From Chelonoidis abingdonii (taxonomy: Eukaryota > Chordata > Testudines > Testudinidae), in the NCBI RefSeq assembly GCF_003597395.2, contig NC_133771.1, forward strand, positions 51,310,321 through 51,374,320: a stretch of 64,000 bases of DNA, read 5' to 3'. Shown piece after piece: positions 24,043 to 35,807 of the stretch. The position numbers were made by a program, and so were the translations under genes. Below the pieces are notes generated by a model, which did not search any database, was not told the DNA's origin, and saw only the letters and a list, made by a program, of their open reading frames with translations. Position 1 is the first letter of the stretch. Every line of letters begins with the position of its first letter.

Positions 24043-26897
24043 TTTTATACTGTAATCTCTTAACACCAGAGACTGATTTTATCTTTTTATCTTGCACAGT
24101 GCTGAGTACATTGGCTCAGCTTCTGCAACTGACTCTATGCAAGCAGTCCCATGTGCCAATGCACTATCTCACTGACGGATGGAGCTCTGTGGAGGCAACT
24201 GCAAAACTGCAAAACTGGGGGCACTGTCAGCAATAATATAATAATGATAAATAAATATTAAAAATAATAATTAATACTGCATAAGGATATTTCCACATAT
24301 TCATAGTGATTATTATTAAAACGTGCAGACCATTCCAACTAATTCCAGAATCCTTAATTCATACAAGTTTTTTAAATTCATCAATGTTCTAATATGTTAA
24401 ATAATTATAAATGAGTCATTCCTCACTGCATGCTGCTTTCTCAAGCATACAAGGATACACAATGTACAATAAAAAGGAACACGATGTAACATCATTTTTG
24501 TATCTGTAGAGAAATTTAGAATACACACTTATTCACAGAGGTAGAAAAGTTGTAAACAATTCCAACTTTCCAGTTCCAAGACAAGAACTAACATTTGCTT
24601 GATATTATAAGACTAGAATGTGTAAAATCTATTATAAAATACACAATAGTAAACCTGAAAAAACAAACCAAATAGCTTTTTATTTGACACAGAATTAGAA
24701 AATAATCAGAAAAGCCAAATGAGTCGGTGTAAGAAAAGTGTTCCTTAGGGTTACAATTTAACAGCACATTGTAAGGAGCAATATTTGACAGTAACTTCAG
24801 AAGAAAAAGACTAACGGATGGACTTTGCCAGACTCACACTGAGTAGTGACTTACACTGCAAGTGGGTCTACTGATTAAACATGACTAAGGGTGATGTAAT
24901 CTGGCCCTTAGCTTGTCAGTAAAAAATATATACGACCTTTCAAGTTCAAAACAGAGCCTGCCGCACAAGAGTCACATTTGTGTAATCTATCCTCATTCTA
25001 GACCATAAACCTGTAAGGACCATGGAAAATTCTGGATTTCACTCCAGCTGCACAAAAAGGATGCAAGTAGGGAAAAATACAGGTCATGTTTAATTGCTTG
25101 GTTACTGGATATACTTATTGTGGTGAGAACTACATATTAGCTGATCCTTTCACTCTGAAAAAAACTAAAAATTTATTCTGAGTCATATAGGATAAAGGCA
25201 AATGGCCCTGACAAGATTGTCCTTAAAACCAATTAGCCTCCTAATGGAAACAAAATCTGTTCTTTAGGAAACAACAAAAAGGAAACTCTGGCTAGAATCT
25301 CTGAATAAATAGTGTATGGTTCACTTGAGGAATGTCAAACTTAATTCAATTAATACCCATAGCAATATTGCATAACCATAAGGACAATGGTTTTACCGTT
25401 GTTTGGAAATCAAACAAAATTCAATATATTATTTAAAGAAGTACAAATCCAAGATATTTAAAATAAAATTAAAATATAATTAAAATAAAAAGAAAGCAGC
25501 AACAAAAATAGGGAAGATACAAATACCCTGAAAGACATTTGGATTCCAGATTCAGTAAATGCTGGAAAGGCTTGTTAAAGAAGCAAAGTAGATCTATCAG
25601 AGGAAGAAAATAAGAGAAAGCAGGGGATAAATCACTTCATTCCTCAGCATAATGAATCAGAACTGGACATGCATCAACATGTTAATATTTTAATTTTTAC
25701 CAAAAGAAAAAATCATTCTAATAAGAATTGAATGCCACAGTGCTAACATCAATAGATTCTCTTGGTGTTGGGACCAAGAAGCTATATTACCTTCAAATTA
25801 TAATACTACTGGACCTGTGAGTCTGTCAATTCATAGTTAGATCAGTGGTAGATTAAATAGAATCTGGAGATAATAATAATAGTTTTGAATAGCTATTGAG
25901 GATTGCAAGTAGAAAGATCTATTCTTTCTACATTTAAGAATATTAGCACCAGCTCAGAGAATATGATTTCTGGGAATAAATTTGCCAATAAGTTTCACAA
26001 TAAAATACTCCATGCAATAATAGGTCTATACTAAATATGACCACATGAAATATGGGCAGTTTATGATTAACCTAGCCAGCCAAAGGATAAGTGAAAGCCG
26101 TTGATGGGGCCTTTGTCTCCTAGTTAAGAATGAGAACGGTTATTTGATGCCAGCATTAGAGTGTGAAATATATAGAAAAGATTTGGAATAGATGGCAAGT
26201 GGGAGTGGTGACCCAGTAAAATACAGCACCTTGATTTAGTCGAGGATTCAAAGTAATGCTAGCTAAAAGATATTAAAAATCTTAGTTGCTTTTGGGAGAA
26301 TATTGTTATTAAAAAGTCAAGAAGTTATACCATACATTAAATATGCCTGTCATGAAATTCTTCCAAAGGGAGAAAGAAAGCCACAGGTAAAATTTTGGAG
26401 ACTGACATTCTTGTAAAGTGTGTTTGAAGTCATATGTATCCTTCACTGGGGAGATAGTCTGCATGGACCACAATGAAGGCTTGATGTCACAACTGTTGTA
26501 TTGGCAGAACTGTAGAGTGCTGTTTGCTAGCCAGGTGGACTTTAATGAACAAACCCCCTAGAGCATCTTAGAAAGCCTTATGAATATGCTGCCAGTTAGA
26601 TGAAAGGCAAGTTTGAAAGCTGCTAATATTTATTATATTTGATTCAGTGTTTCTTTTATCTGACAAGGAAATCAGTCAGCGAAAAGTGAGTTGTCGGACA
26701 TAGAGATTTACTGATTGAGTCCAGAACAAAAAGAAAGGAAAACCACAGAAAAACAGTAAGCCATTTTAAAGTGCATTTCTTTTGTGGAACGGTCTCCCCA
26801 GTTTTCCCTAGCCTTGGAGAACTTCGATTCTGATGATTGAGAGAAAAGAGTTAATTATCAACTGGGATTACTCTAACATCCACCACTCTAAGGTCCA
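24043..26897. repeat. AT-rich sequence with one ancient micro-repeat
   Basis: 24822-24906 ends with 'gatgtaatctggcccttag' and contains 'cactgagtagtgacttacac', which is a reverse match to the copy at 44558-44690 ('agggccagattctaccaaac'). The rest has no recognised gene or repeat. Confidence 0.4.
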
Positions 26898-26939
26898 TCC
26901 AGCAAGGCACTTAAACACAAGTTTAAGTGCTTGGCTGGA
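26898..26939. repeat. Short hairpin of the palindromic micro-repeat class
   Basis: Arms TCCAGCAAGGCACTTAAAC and GTTTAAGTGCTTGGCTGGA are separated by a 4-base loop, acaa, and pair at 17 of 19 positions. The phrases are shared with 12620-12720. Confidence 0.65.
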
Positions 26940-27486
26940 CTAGGCTGTAGTGAAAATACTAATGATGCATATATTATACTTTATGATCTATAAGATCTAC
27001 TTTACAAGACATAATAATTTCTATTCTGTTTAGTTTTATCTGGGTTTTGGTATGTTTGGTATACTTCTGGCACAAAGGGATTTGCAGAAAAAAGTTCTGG
27101 AGGATGTTTTCCATCTGCACATATAAAGAAATATAAATACCTGTACAGGGCTTGCAAAATTTACTAGACCTCTCCTTGCCAGAGGCATACACCTATTAGC
27201 CATTTCAATGGTAGGTATGAAACATCAGGGATTGAGAGGGTGACACCAATAAAGCCCATAGGCAGTGCCCTGGTGAGATGCCCAGTACTCTTTCCCAGAT
27301 TCTGGAAAGTGGAGGACAGTTCTGAGATTCTTAACAGAGTGCTCTCTCTAGATTCTGCTAGGGGGCTGCCTCTTTTGGCATCTAGGTCATATGTGCCACA
27401 GTTCAAGGCAAGTCTCCAATCTATTGTCCAGCAAGGGCACCCACTGTCAGGCTTCTGGCTCCCCAAACATTGCCTTTCTTGGGTGG
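26940..27486. other. Unrecognised sequence
   Basis: Overlapping open frames on both strands at 27164-27494 lack any recognised domain, and I see no splice signals supporting an exon. The left target duplication of the next element (ggtgg, 27482-27486) lies at the end. Confidence 0.4.
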
Positions 27487-28356
27487 TATCATAAGCATAA
27501 TTCCTAATTCTGAACCTTAGAGTTCAGAAAATAAGATGCTAGTATGAAACCTCCAAACTTAATTACCAGCTTGGAACTGATAGCGCTGCCACCAGCCAAA
27601 AATTTCCAGTGTTTGGCTCACTCTGGTCTCCCCAAAACCTTCCCTGGGGGGACCCCAAGACTCACATGCCCTGAGTCTTACCACAAAGGGAAATAACCCC
27701 TCCCCTTGTCTTCTCTTTACTTCCTCCGCAGGCTTCCCCTCCGTGGGTTATCCTGGAAGATTACTGTACTTAAACTCCTTGAATTACAAAACAGAGAGGG
27801 CAATTTACCTTCCCCCCTCCTTCTTTTTCCCCCTCCCAGTCTTTCCCTGAGAGAGACTGTAATCCTGGCACAGGGATTTCTATCCCCTAGAGCCTCACTT
27901 AGAAAAGAAAATCCAACAGGTTTTAAAAAGAAAAACTTTATATAAAAAGAAAGAAAAGACATAAAAATGCTCTCTGTATCAAGATAACAATATACAGGGT
28001 CAATAGCTTAAAAGAAAAATATGAATAAACAGCCTTATTCAAAAAGAAATACAATTTAAACATTCCAGCAAGTACACACATGCAAATACAAAAAAAACCA
28101 ATAAAAGCCTATTGTTTTTCTACCTTTGTACTCACAACTTGGAAACTGAAGATTAGAAGCTTGAAGATAGAAAGATCCCTCTCATAGCCGAGAGACAGAC
28201 AAAAGACACACCCAAAGGGACACACACCCAAACATTCCCTCCCTGAGCTTTTAAAAATCCGGTTTCCTGATTGGTCCTGTGGTCAGGTGTTTGGTTCCCT
28301 TTGTTAATCTTTTACAGGTAAAAGAAACATTAACCCTTAGCTATCTGTTTATGACA
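27487..28356 (-). mobile_element. Solo LTR with 5-bp target duplication (TGTCATAAAC-type, divergent body)
   Basis: Read on the reverse strand, the LTR starts TGTCATAAACAGATAGCTAA at 28356 and ends near 27487 with the inverted partner of TATCATAAGC. The 5-bp target duplication ggtgg is exact (27482-27486 and 28357-28361). Only the first 100 or so bases resemble the LTRs at 31240, 37046 and 58931; the rest, including the R/U5-like end, is different. It is therefore a separate subfamily or a recombinant. No internal genes remain. Confidence 0.85.
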
Positions 28357-29050
28357 GGTGGACACCTGTGTCTCTCTCTCTCTTGATAGGCTGACCAGTT
28401 CCCTTCCTTCACTATGTCATTCCCAGCAACAAAGCAGTCTGCCTAAGCAGACCTGCTTCACTTCTCTCCTCAGATATGGTATACCATGTAATTGCTACAG
28501 TCATAAGTTACCACACAGCTCCTTATAAACAAGTCTATTTTATTCTTAAGGTAAAAGCAATACAGAGAAAACATTAACAAAATACAAGAATCTACATAAA
28601 TGTCCATAATAAGCTTATCAGAGATCACCCTAACAACAGCATGGGCTCAAGTAGGTGATTAATCCTTCAAACCCCATAAAGGGGTCTCTTCTGTGGTCAC
28701 AAGTCCATAACAGCCTCAGCTCAGAATAAGCCTACATAAAAATTTAGTGGACCATCCTCGATATAGTTCAGAGGTCTTTGAACTGGAGTTTCCAGAGCAT
28801 GTAATCATTTTCTCTGTCCGCAGCATAGCTTTAAAAGGCTGGCTTCATAGGTGAGAATTTGCATTTCCTTCCTCCTGAGTACTTCCTAGAAACTCACTTT
28901 CCATTCATTATCCTAAACAGTTTCTGAAGTTTATAATGCTTCCTAGAATTTCCAGTCTTCATCCTAAAGAAGTTCCATTCAATCCCACATTAGCACATAA
29001 ACATTTGCATTTTTAATACATTCTGCTCCTAAAATACTTAAACGTAATCC
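28357..29050. repeat. Possible unclassified dispersed repeat
   Basis: Except for the (CT)n run at 28371-28385, the stretch has no diagnostic end. Its position between an LTR and a CR1 suggests repeat DNA, but I cannot name it. Confidence 0.25.
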
Positions 29051-29080
29051 AATAAAGTTTATCCAGGATACAGCAGGAAA

Positions 29081-29518
29081 TTGCCATCTGCATGGAGTGG
29101 AAGACTTGGCATGGCGATTTGCCTGACAGGTGTGATAGTTGTGAATCTCTCAAGACATCTAGACGGGCTTATGTGTAGTGCTGGGCAGAAACTGGTGGTC
29201 GTGGTACACGTAGATGCCAATAACATAGAGAAGGATAGGAGAGAAGTCCTGGAGGCCAAATTTAGGCTGCTAGATAAGAGATTGAAATCCAGGACCTCCA
29301 CGGTAGAATTCTCTGAAATGCTTCCAGTTCCACCTGCAGGTCCAGATAGACAGGCAGAACTGCAGGGTCTCAATGTGTGGATGAGATGTTGCTGTAGGAA
29401 GGAGGGGTTTGGATTTATTAGGGACTGGGGAACCTTTTGGGAAAGGGGGATTCTGTACAGGAAGGATGAGATCTTTTTAAACCAAAATGGAACTGGATTG
29501 CTGGCACATAAAATTTAA
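29081..29518 (+). pseudogene. CR1 ORF1 C-terminal (esterase-like) remnant
   Basis: This 145-codon open frame includes VVVVHVDANNI (about residues 38-48), where CR1 ORF1 esterase-like domains carry a V.H.GTNDI phrase. Here the Gly-Thr-Asn-Asp block has changed to Asp-Ala-Asn-Asn. It continues with LLDKRLKSRTSTV, ILPVP-like MLPVPPAG, WMRCCCRKEGFGFI and a final FLNQNGTGLLA in place of the usual LHLN..G catalytic block. In CR1 elements this SGNH/esterase-like domain belongs to ORF1, whose product binds RNA or membranes rather than polymerising DNA. Loss of the expected Asp and His positions suggests a dead enzyme even though the frame is open. The start codon is chosen only as the first ATG and is probably not the native start. 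Confidence 0.65.
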
Positions 29519-29580
29519 AAGGTCATAGAGCAGTTTTTAAACTAAGCGCTGGGGGAAAACTGGCAGGTGCGGAGGAGCAC

Positions 29581-30710
29581 GTGGTTCAGACAGAGACATC
29601 CGTTATTAATGGAGAGTCTCTATATCCTACTAAAGAGGAGAGGATGGAAGATGATAAAATACAGGTAGGATCTGATGAGAAAAAGTCAAATGAAAAATGT
29701 CCCATTCAATTCATTCTTGACACCTTAAATGACTGTTTCTTGGAGCAGCCAGTGCTGGAACCCAAAACACAATTCTTGATTTAGTTCTAAGTGGAGCATT
29801 GGATCTGGTCCAAGATGAGCCACTTGGTAATAGTGACCATAACATAATAAAATTTAACATCTGGAGGGGAAGAGGGGGACCAAAGCAGCCCACCACAGTA
29901 GCATTTAATTCCAGAAAGGGGAACTGTACAAAAACGAGCGAGTTAGTTAAACAGAAATTAAAAGGCACAGTGCCAAAAGTGAAATCCCTGCAAGCTGAAT
30001 GGAAACTTTTTAAAAACACCATAATAGAGGCTCAACTTAAACATATACGTCAAATTAAAAACAAAACAAAACACAGTTAGAGGACCAGAGAAGTGCCACC
30101 ATGGCTAAGCAACAAAGTAAAGGAAGGACTTTGAGGCAAAAAGGCATCCTTTAAAAAGAGGCAGTCAAAAAAGCTAACAGACTGTTGGAAAATCATTAGG
30201 AAAGTGATAGATAATAAGACAAAAAATATCATACTGCCTCTATATAAGTCCATGATGCATCCATATCTTGAATACTGCATGCAGATCTTGTCACTCCATC
30301 TAAAAAAAAGATATATTGGAATTTGAAAAGATACAGAAAAGGGCAACAAAAATGATTAGGGGTACGAAACAGATTCCTTGTTAGGATAGATTAATAATTT
30401 TGGAACTTTTCAGCTTGGAAAAGAGAGGACTAAGGGAGATATAATAGAGGTCTATAAAATCATGACTGGTGTGGAGACAATAAATAAGGAAATGTTATTT
30501 ACTCCTTCTCATAACACAAGAACTAGGGGTCACCAAAAGAAATTAATAGGCAGCAGGTTTAAAACAAACAAAAGGAAGAATTTCTTCATACAATGCAGAG
30601 TCAAACTGTGGAACTCCTTGCCAGAGAATATTGTGAAAGCCAACACTATAACAAGGTTAAAAAAAGAACTAGATAAGTTCATGGAGGATAGGTCCATCAA
30701 TGGCTATTAG
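29581..30710 (+). pseudogene. CR1 ORF2 remnants: endonuclease end joined to RT C-terminus
   Basis: In the frame at 29799-30080 the phrase LGNSDHNIIKFNI carries the SDH block near the end of the APE-type endonuclease, followed by a lysine-rich linker (KLFKNTIIEAQ). The frame at 30462-30710 carries the C-terminal region that precedes the 3' UTR ([41 protein letters not shown]). Between them, 30090-30450, only damaged RT-end phrases such as 'aggtctataaaatcatgact' remain, so motifs A to C are deleted. The protein would have nicked the target and primed reverse transcription. It is inactive. Confidence 0.75.
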
Positions 30711-30769
30711 ATAGGATGGGCAGAGATATGAAACCACGCTCAGAAGTTCCCTAGCCCCTGTTTGCCAGA

Positions 30770-30892
30770 TAGGGTGACCCAACATCAAATGTGAAAAATC
30801 GGGACGGGGGTGGGGAGTAATAGGAGCCTATATAAGAAAAAGACCCAAAAATCAGGACTGTCCCTATAAAATTGAGACATCTGGTCACTCTA
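30770..30892. mobile_element. 123-bp hAT MITE nested in CR1
   Basis: Ends TAGGGTGACC and GGTCACTCTA are inverted repeats. Both flanks are ttgccaga (30762-30769 and 30893-30900), a perfect 8-bp duplication. The element is a near palindrome that splits the CR1 3' region, so it is younger than the CR1. There is no coding capacity. Confidence 0.95.
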
Positions 30893-31239
30893 TTGCCAGA
30901 TGCTGTGTATGGATGACAGGAGATAGATCACTTGATGATTATCTGTTCTGTTCACTCCCTTCGAAGCCCCTGGCATTGGTGACTGTTGGAAGGCAGGATA
31001 TTGGCTACACAGACCATTGATCTGACCTGGTATGGCCGTTCTTATGTACTAAAGCCTATAGAGATGATGCTTACTTATGTTTATATAGAAATGTGTTGAA
31101 ATGTAAGAAGGTCCAAAAATCTATTTCCTAAAAATAGGCTTGACAAATCTTATTGAATTAAGTTTGAGTATTTTAGGAACCTGATGTATTAAAAATGCAA
31201 GTTTATGTATGATTGTAGTACTGTGAAGCAAAGTGAGAC

Positions 31240-32052
31240 TGTCATAAACAGATAGTTAAGGGTTAATGTCTCTTTTACCTGTAAAGGGTTAAGAAGCTCA
31301 GTAAACCTGGCTGCCACCTGACCAGAGGACCAATAGGGGAACAAGATACTTTCAAATCTTGGTGGAGGGAAGTCTTTGTTTGTGCTTTTTGTTTTGGGGG
31401 TTGTTCACTCTTGGGACTAAGAAGGACCAGACGTACATCCAGGCTCTCCAAATCTTTCTGAATCAGTCTTTCATGTTTCAAAATTGTAAGTAATAACCAG
31501 GCAAGGTGGATTAGTCTTATGTTTGTTTTCTCAACTTGTGAATGTTTCTTTTTGCTGGAAGGATTTTTACCTCTGTTTGCTGTAACTTTGAATCTAAGGC
31601 TGAGGGGGTCTCTCTGGTCTATATGAATCTGAGTACCCTGTAAAGTATTTTCCATCCTGATTTTACAGAGATAATTTTTACCTTTTCTTTCTTTCTTTAA
31701 TTAAAAGCTTTCTTTTTAAGAATCTGATTGATTTTCCTTGTTTTAAGGTCCAAGGGGATTGGGTCTGAACTCACCAGGGATTGGTGGGGGGAAAGAAGGG
31801 GGGGATGGTTGATTCCTCCTTGTTTTAAGATCCAAGGAGTTTAAATCTGTGTTCACCAGGGAATTGGTGAAGCCTCTTAAGGCAACCTAAGGAGGAGAAA
31901 GTCTGGGGGGAGGGGACAGGAAGTGTGCCAGACACTGAATTTCTGGCTGGCGGCAGCGTACTAGATCTAAGCTAGCAATTAAGCTTAGAAGTGTTCATGC
32001 AGGTCCCCACATTTGCACTCTAAAGTTCAAAGTGGGGAAAGAAACCTTGACA
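31240..32052 (+). mobile_element. Solo LTR of the TGTCATAAAC gypsy-like family
   Basis: Starts TGTCATAAACAGATAGTTAA and ends GAAACCTTGACA, with flanks gagac (31235-31239) and gagat (32053-32057), a 5-bp duplication with one change. An ATTAAA polyadenylation-type signal lies near 31701. A segment containing 'ccaaggggattgggtctga' and 'caccagggattggtg' is repeated in degenerate form about 80 bp later, a feature shared with the LTR at 58931 but not with the one at 37046. The family belongs to the Gmr1-like gypsy at 55.7-59.7 kb, whose LTRs match it. Confidence 0.9.
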
Positions 32053-34776
32053 GAGATCATTCAGAAGCAAGCTGGAGATAAATTAGGGCATAAATACAGA
32101 TCATGTTGGAAACATATTTTGGTCCTAACTGGTTTTTACAAGTGTTTTAGATATAATTTTAATATTTTGATAGTTATTGGTATGGTATTTACAAGGATGC
32201 TAATTAATGTTTAATGTTAAATAGCCAATGAGAACATAGAAATATGTAATAATACTGAAAAGGTGGATTTAATGTTAATTAATTAAGGGTATTATTATAA
32301 TTGATTATAAAGAGTAGCGTGCTAAATTTAGATTAGGTGCTCCCGTCCACCATCAAGGCACTGCTGAAGAATAGATTATACCAATTCTCCTCATTTAGGG
32401 ACTGATCATCCCTAAATGCATCATTTCATTTGGTGTATCAGTATAAATGCAGCCTATGCAGCCTATTGTTTGCTTAACTAACAATTTTATATTAAGTAAA
32501 GTTTTTAATTTTTTTTTCATTTATTATGTCAGTCACAGCCCTCCATTAAATTAAATGATCTATGACTGTCCTGGAGGATCAAATTTAGTTTGGTTTTATT
32601 CCTTTTTTTTAAATTACTAATTGGGAACACAAATTTAAGGTTACTGTACCCTAATAATATGTGAATCCTTGCAGTCCCCTTGCAGCTGCTCACTGTTTCC
32701 CGTGCCTAAAACCTTTCGGCTGATTCAAAGATAGTCTGCTATTCTACTCCTTAGGGATCAACAGAGCGGGTGGAGATGGACTTTGATGCTGTTATCCAGC
32801 CTTTTTTATGGTCCTTCTTCATTATGAATACTTCATTGTCTCCCTCTACTACTCACAGCTTTGCTTAGAAGTTACAGAATGAAAATGACATCAGAAATTG
32901 AAGCTATGCATGTTACTGAAGTCTAAGATGAGATGCTGAGGTTCAGAATGATTATGAATTCTTGCGTGGATTGCAGATTCTTTGGTTTTCTAGTTAGCCG
33001 GCATATAAGAAAGTTACAGGTTTCTGACCAAAAATCCATCCTCAAAGTCTATGAGTGGAGTCTACAAATACTTAAAATGTGGTCTCTCAAGTTCTTTTCA
33101 GTTCCTCAGCTCAAAATGTATGTCATGTGAAAAAGTGATTGCAAGGTGCAGCTCAGTAGGAAAGAACTGATAGGTCGCATCCCATCCATACCAGCAAACA
33201 ACTGTGGGGAATCACTGGGAGTTGAGGACATCCAGAACTTCTCACAATTAGGACCTTTGCTTCTAAACATGTTTCCTAACACTTATGTAATTTCAGTGCT
33301 GAGCAACATAGGAACAGGAATTTATTATGTAGTTTGTAAACTATTTATCATGATTAGAGAACAATCTTCAAAAGAGGAAGAAAAGCAAAAAGTATAGTAT
33401 CAGTATGTAACTCAGCTCTGATGAAATCATTCTGTTATAGATTATCTTCCATAACGTTGTGGTTTAATCCAACTACAGCCTTTTCTCCAGTATCCCATTC
33501 CATTCCCTATACCGCATTGAGCCCCTCCAAGCTGCCAAGTAAAAACCGTTCTTGTAAATTTTTAATGGTGGATGGTTTAAGAGTTCTCAGAGAAAGTTTC
33601 TGATTAAGTGGTAATTCAAGTAGTTAACATTAATGTAAGTTTGTCTCACATTAAAGTAAATTTCTACCAGTCCACAGATAAGTGAAAGAATAAGATTGAC
33701 ATAATACTCCAATAAATTGCATGAACAAATTATCTTTTAGGTTAACAAAGTGCAATAAACAATAATTCAGTTTGAAGAAGCAACATTATGATAACCATAG
33801 TCCTACAATATTACTTTGTATAATTCCATGAGAAGATTTCCTCTGAAGTCACCTGATAAATAGTCATTGTTTATTCACACTAAAGAACTATCCTTATCAA
33901 AATGCTGCTTCCAGGTGCATTTGAAGTTGTTCTAATTTATTTTCAAGAATCTCAGAAATCTAATCATATTTTTCATACTTTTTATAGTTAAGAATCAATT
34001 CCACCAAACTGAAAAAGGTGAAATGTTATTAATTCAAGCCAACACCCAAAATTGTGCCAATATCTCTCAAAGAATTTACATTGTTTATTGCATTCAATGT
34101 ATCCCATCTCCTCTCATTGTCTCATTGAATAAGTTCTTGCAAACTAGTAAGACAGTGATTTATTGTTTAGTAAGCATTCTAAGCAGCCTTGATTCCTCAG
34201 CATTAATCACTCCACTCGTTATTAACACATATATCACCAATATTCACATTAGGCTTTATTATGGTAAAATTCAGGTCTCACAATTTGAAGAGGGTCACTG
34301 AATAAGTATACATTTCTAGGAATACATTATTCATCCAAAAGATTACACAATTTTTCATTGTAAAGAAAGACTATTACCGTGTTTATAGGAGGATTTATAG
34401 TTTTTATTTGTTTTAATTTACCCAGTTTTAAAAACATTTAAATACTACTTAGAATGTGAGGACTCAGATAATTCCCTCTGGGTAAATTAAAGTTTTAATT
34501 TAAGGAGTAAATAAACATTTTACATTAGAAAGACCTTAAAGTCTTAATCTATAAACTCCACTGAACACCACACAAAAACCTCAGTCCTAATTAGCTCCAG
34601 GCAGGAGGACTCTTGCAGTATCAGATCCATGGTGCACATTCAGAGCTCACTTAGCTTCCTGTTCTGCTTGCCAAATGACATGAAAACTTCAATAAAACAA
34701 GATATTTTGTTTCACTGGCTACCTAAGTCCAGGTTTGTTTGGAGTTTTTTGGGTTGTATTTTTCTTTTTTGAATGC
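32053..34776. other. AT-rich sequence, no recognised feature
   Basis: Several short open frames (for example 33146-33397 and 34023-34301) show no known domain and weak coding character. I see no repeat ends. Confidence 0.45.
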
Positions 34777-35270
34777 TTCAGAGTAGCAGCTGTGTTAGTC
34801 TGTATCCGCAAAAAGAACAGGAGTACTTGTAGCACCTTAGAGACTTACAAATTTATTTGAGTATAAGCTTTCATGGGCTACAGCCCACTTCATCAGATGC
34901 ATAGAATGGAACATATAGTAAGAAGATATATATACATGAGAGAACATGAAAAGAGAAAACTCTAAGAGGCTAAATAATTAAGATGAGCTATTATCAGCAG
35001 AAGAAAAAAAACATTTGTAGGACTCATTTTCCCATGTTAAGTATCTTCACACCTTCTTGTCAACTGTTTGGAATGGGCCATCTTGATTATCACCACAAAA
35101 GTTTTTTTTTTCTCCTGCTGCTAATAGCTCATCTTAATTAATTAGCCTCTTAGAGCTGGTATGGCAACTTCCACTTTTTCATGTTCTCTGTATGTATATA
35201 CATTTTCTTACTATATGTTCCATTCTATGCATCTGATGAAGTGGGCTGTAGTCTCTAAGGTGCCACAAGT
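34777..35270. mobile_element. Penelope-like terminal repeat, inverted dimer
   Basis: The left part (34777-35000) begins TCAGAGTAGCAGCTGTGTTA and includes 'agcccacttcatcagatgc'. The right part (about 35112-35262) is its inverted copy, including 'catctgatgaagtgggctg'. The arms enclose a spacer of roughly 110 bp. This high-copy amniote repeat resembles the ends of Penelope-like elements, which often carry terminal repeats in inverted or tandem arrangement. The assignment rests on recollection of the family, since no RT or GIY-YIG coding sequence is present here. No target duplication was identified. Confidence 0.55.
34869..34896 (-). ncRNA. Hammerhead-ribozyme-like core in the Penelope-like repeat
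   Basis: On the reverse strand the order is CTGATGA, a hairpin with stem GTGGGC/GCCCAT around a TGTA loop, then GAAA. This is the conserved core arrangement of a hammerhead: CUGAUGA, helix II, GAAA. Penelope-like elements are known to encode hammerhead motifs. I could not confidently draw helices I and III or a cleavage site, so self-cleavage is only a hypothesis. In the inverted right copy (35233 onwards) CTGATGA remains but the segment holding GAAA is deleted. Confidence 0.45.
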
Positions 35271-35590
35271 CCCCCCCCTTTTTTTTTTTGGAATGTGTGA
35301 TGAATATGAACATTTCTGTAAGAAAATGATGGAACTCAGATTTTTCTTTGACATGCATACACCCTTTCATCCCTTGTTACTAGCACGTTCATTATAAACA
35401 CTCATATTGACATATAACACTAGATCACCAAAATATGAAAAGATTTTGTTTTTGTTTGTTTGTTTGCTTAAAAGGAAATTCAACCATCATTTTGCTTGTT
35501 TTCTCGCTTGCTTGCCTATTAAGGATATTCAATAATTAATAAAATCTAATAAAACGGATGACTATGGATTCTTATACACAATCTATTAAA
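35271..35590. other. Unrecognised AT-rich sequence
   Basis: A poly(T) run at about 35280 and TTTG repeats at 35448-35465 are the only simple features. Confidence 0.4.
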
Positions 35591-35790
35591 TATAATAGCA
35601 CTAAAGCACTTTGGCACCCAAGTCTCACTGAAAGTCAGGATCCCAAAGCAAAGGTATTTAGGTGCCTAATTCTGATTAATTGCAATGGGAGTTAGGCAAT
35701 ACATTTAGAAGTCTAGTCTTAAGCACCTAAGTAAATTTTAAGGATGGGACTTAATCTCCTAAATCACTAAAGTACTTGAAAATTTTTTAT
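35591..35790. repeat. Ancient palindromic micro-repeat (TAGGCACC type)
   Basis: Phrases 'tatttaggtgcctaattc' and 'cttaagcacctaagtaaat' are inverted counterparts around 'caatgggagttaggcaat'. The class is similar in style to the CCATTGA/TCAATGG repeats but has different arms. Confidence 0.4.
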
Positions 35791-35807
35791 CCTATATCTG
35801 TCTAAGG

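Larger units (their letters stand above)
29051..31065 (+). mobile_element. CR1 LINE with ORF1 and ORF2 remnants, internally deleted
   Basis: A forward CR1-like element. It starts in the C-terminal part of ORF1 (29081-29518), passes through the end of the endonuclease (29799-30080), then jumps to the last part of the RT ORF (30462-30710). Most of the RT domain is missing. The 3' region ends near 31060 with 'gatctgacctggtatggc', a 3'-end phrase of CR1/L2-like LINEs. A 123-bp hAT element is inserted at 30770. It is the only CR1 in the window that retains ORF1 sequence. Confidence 0.8.
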
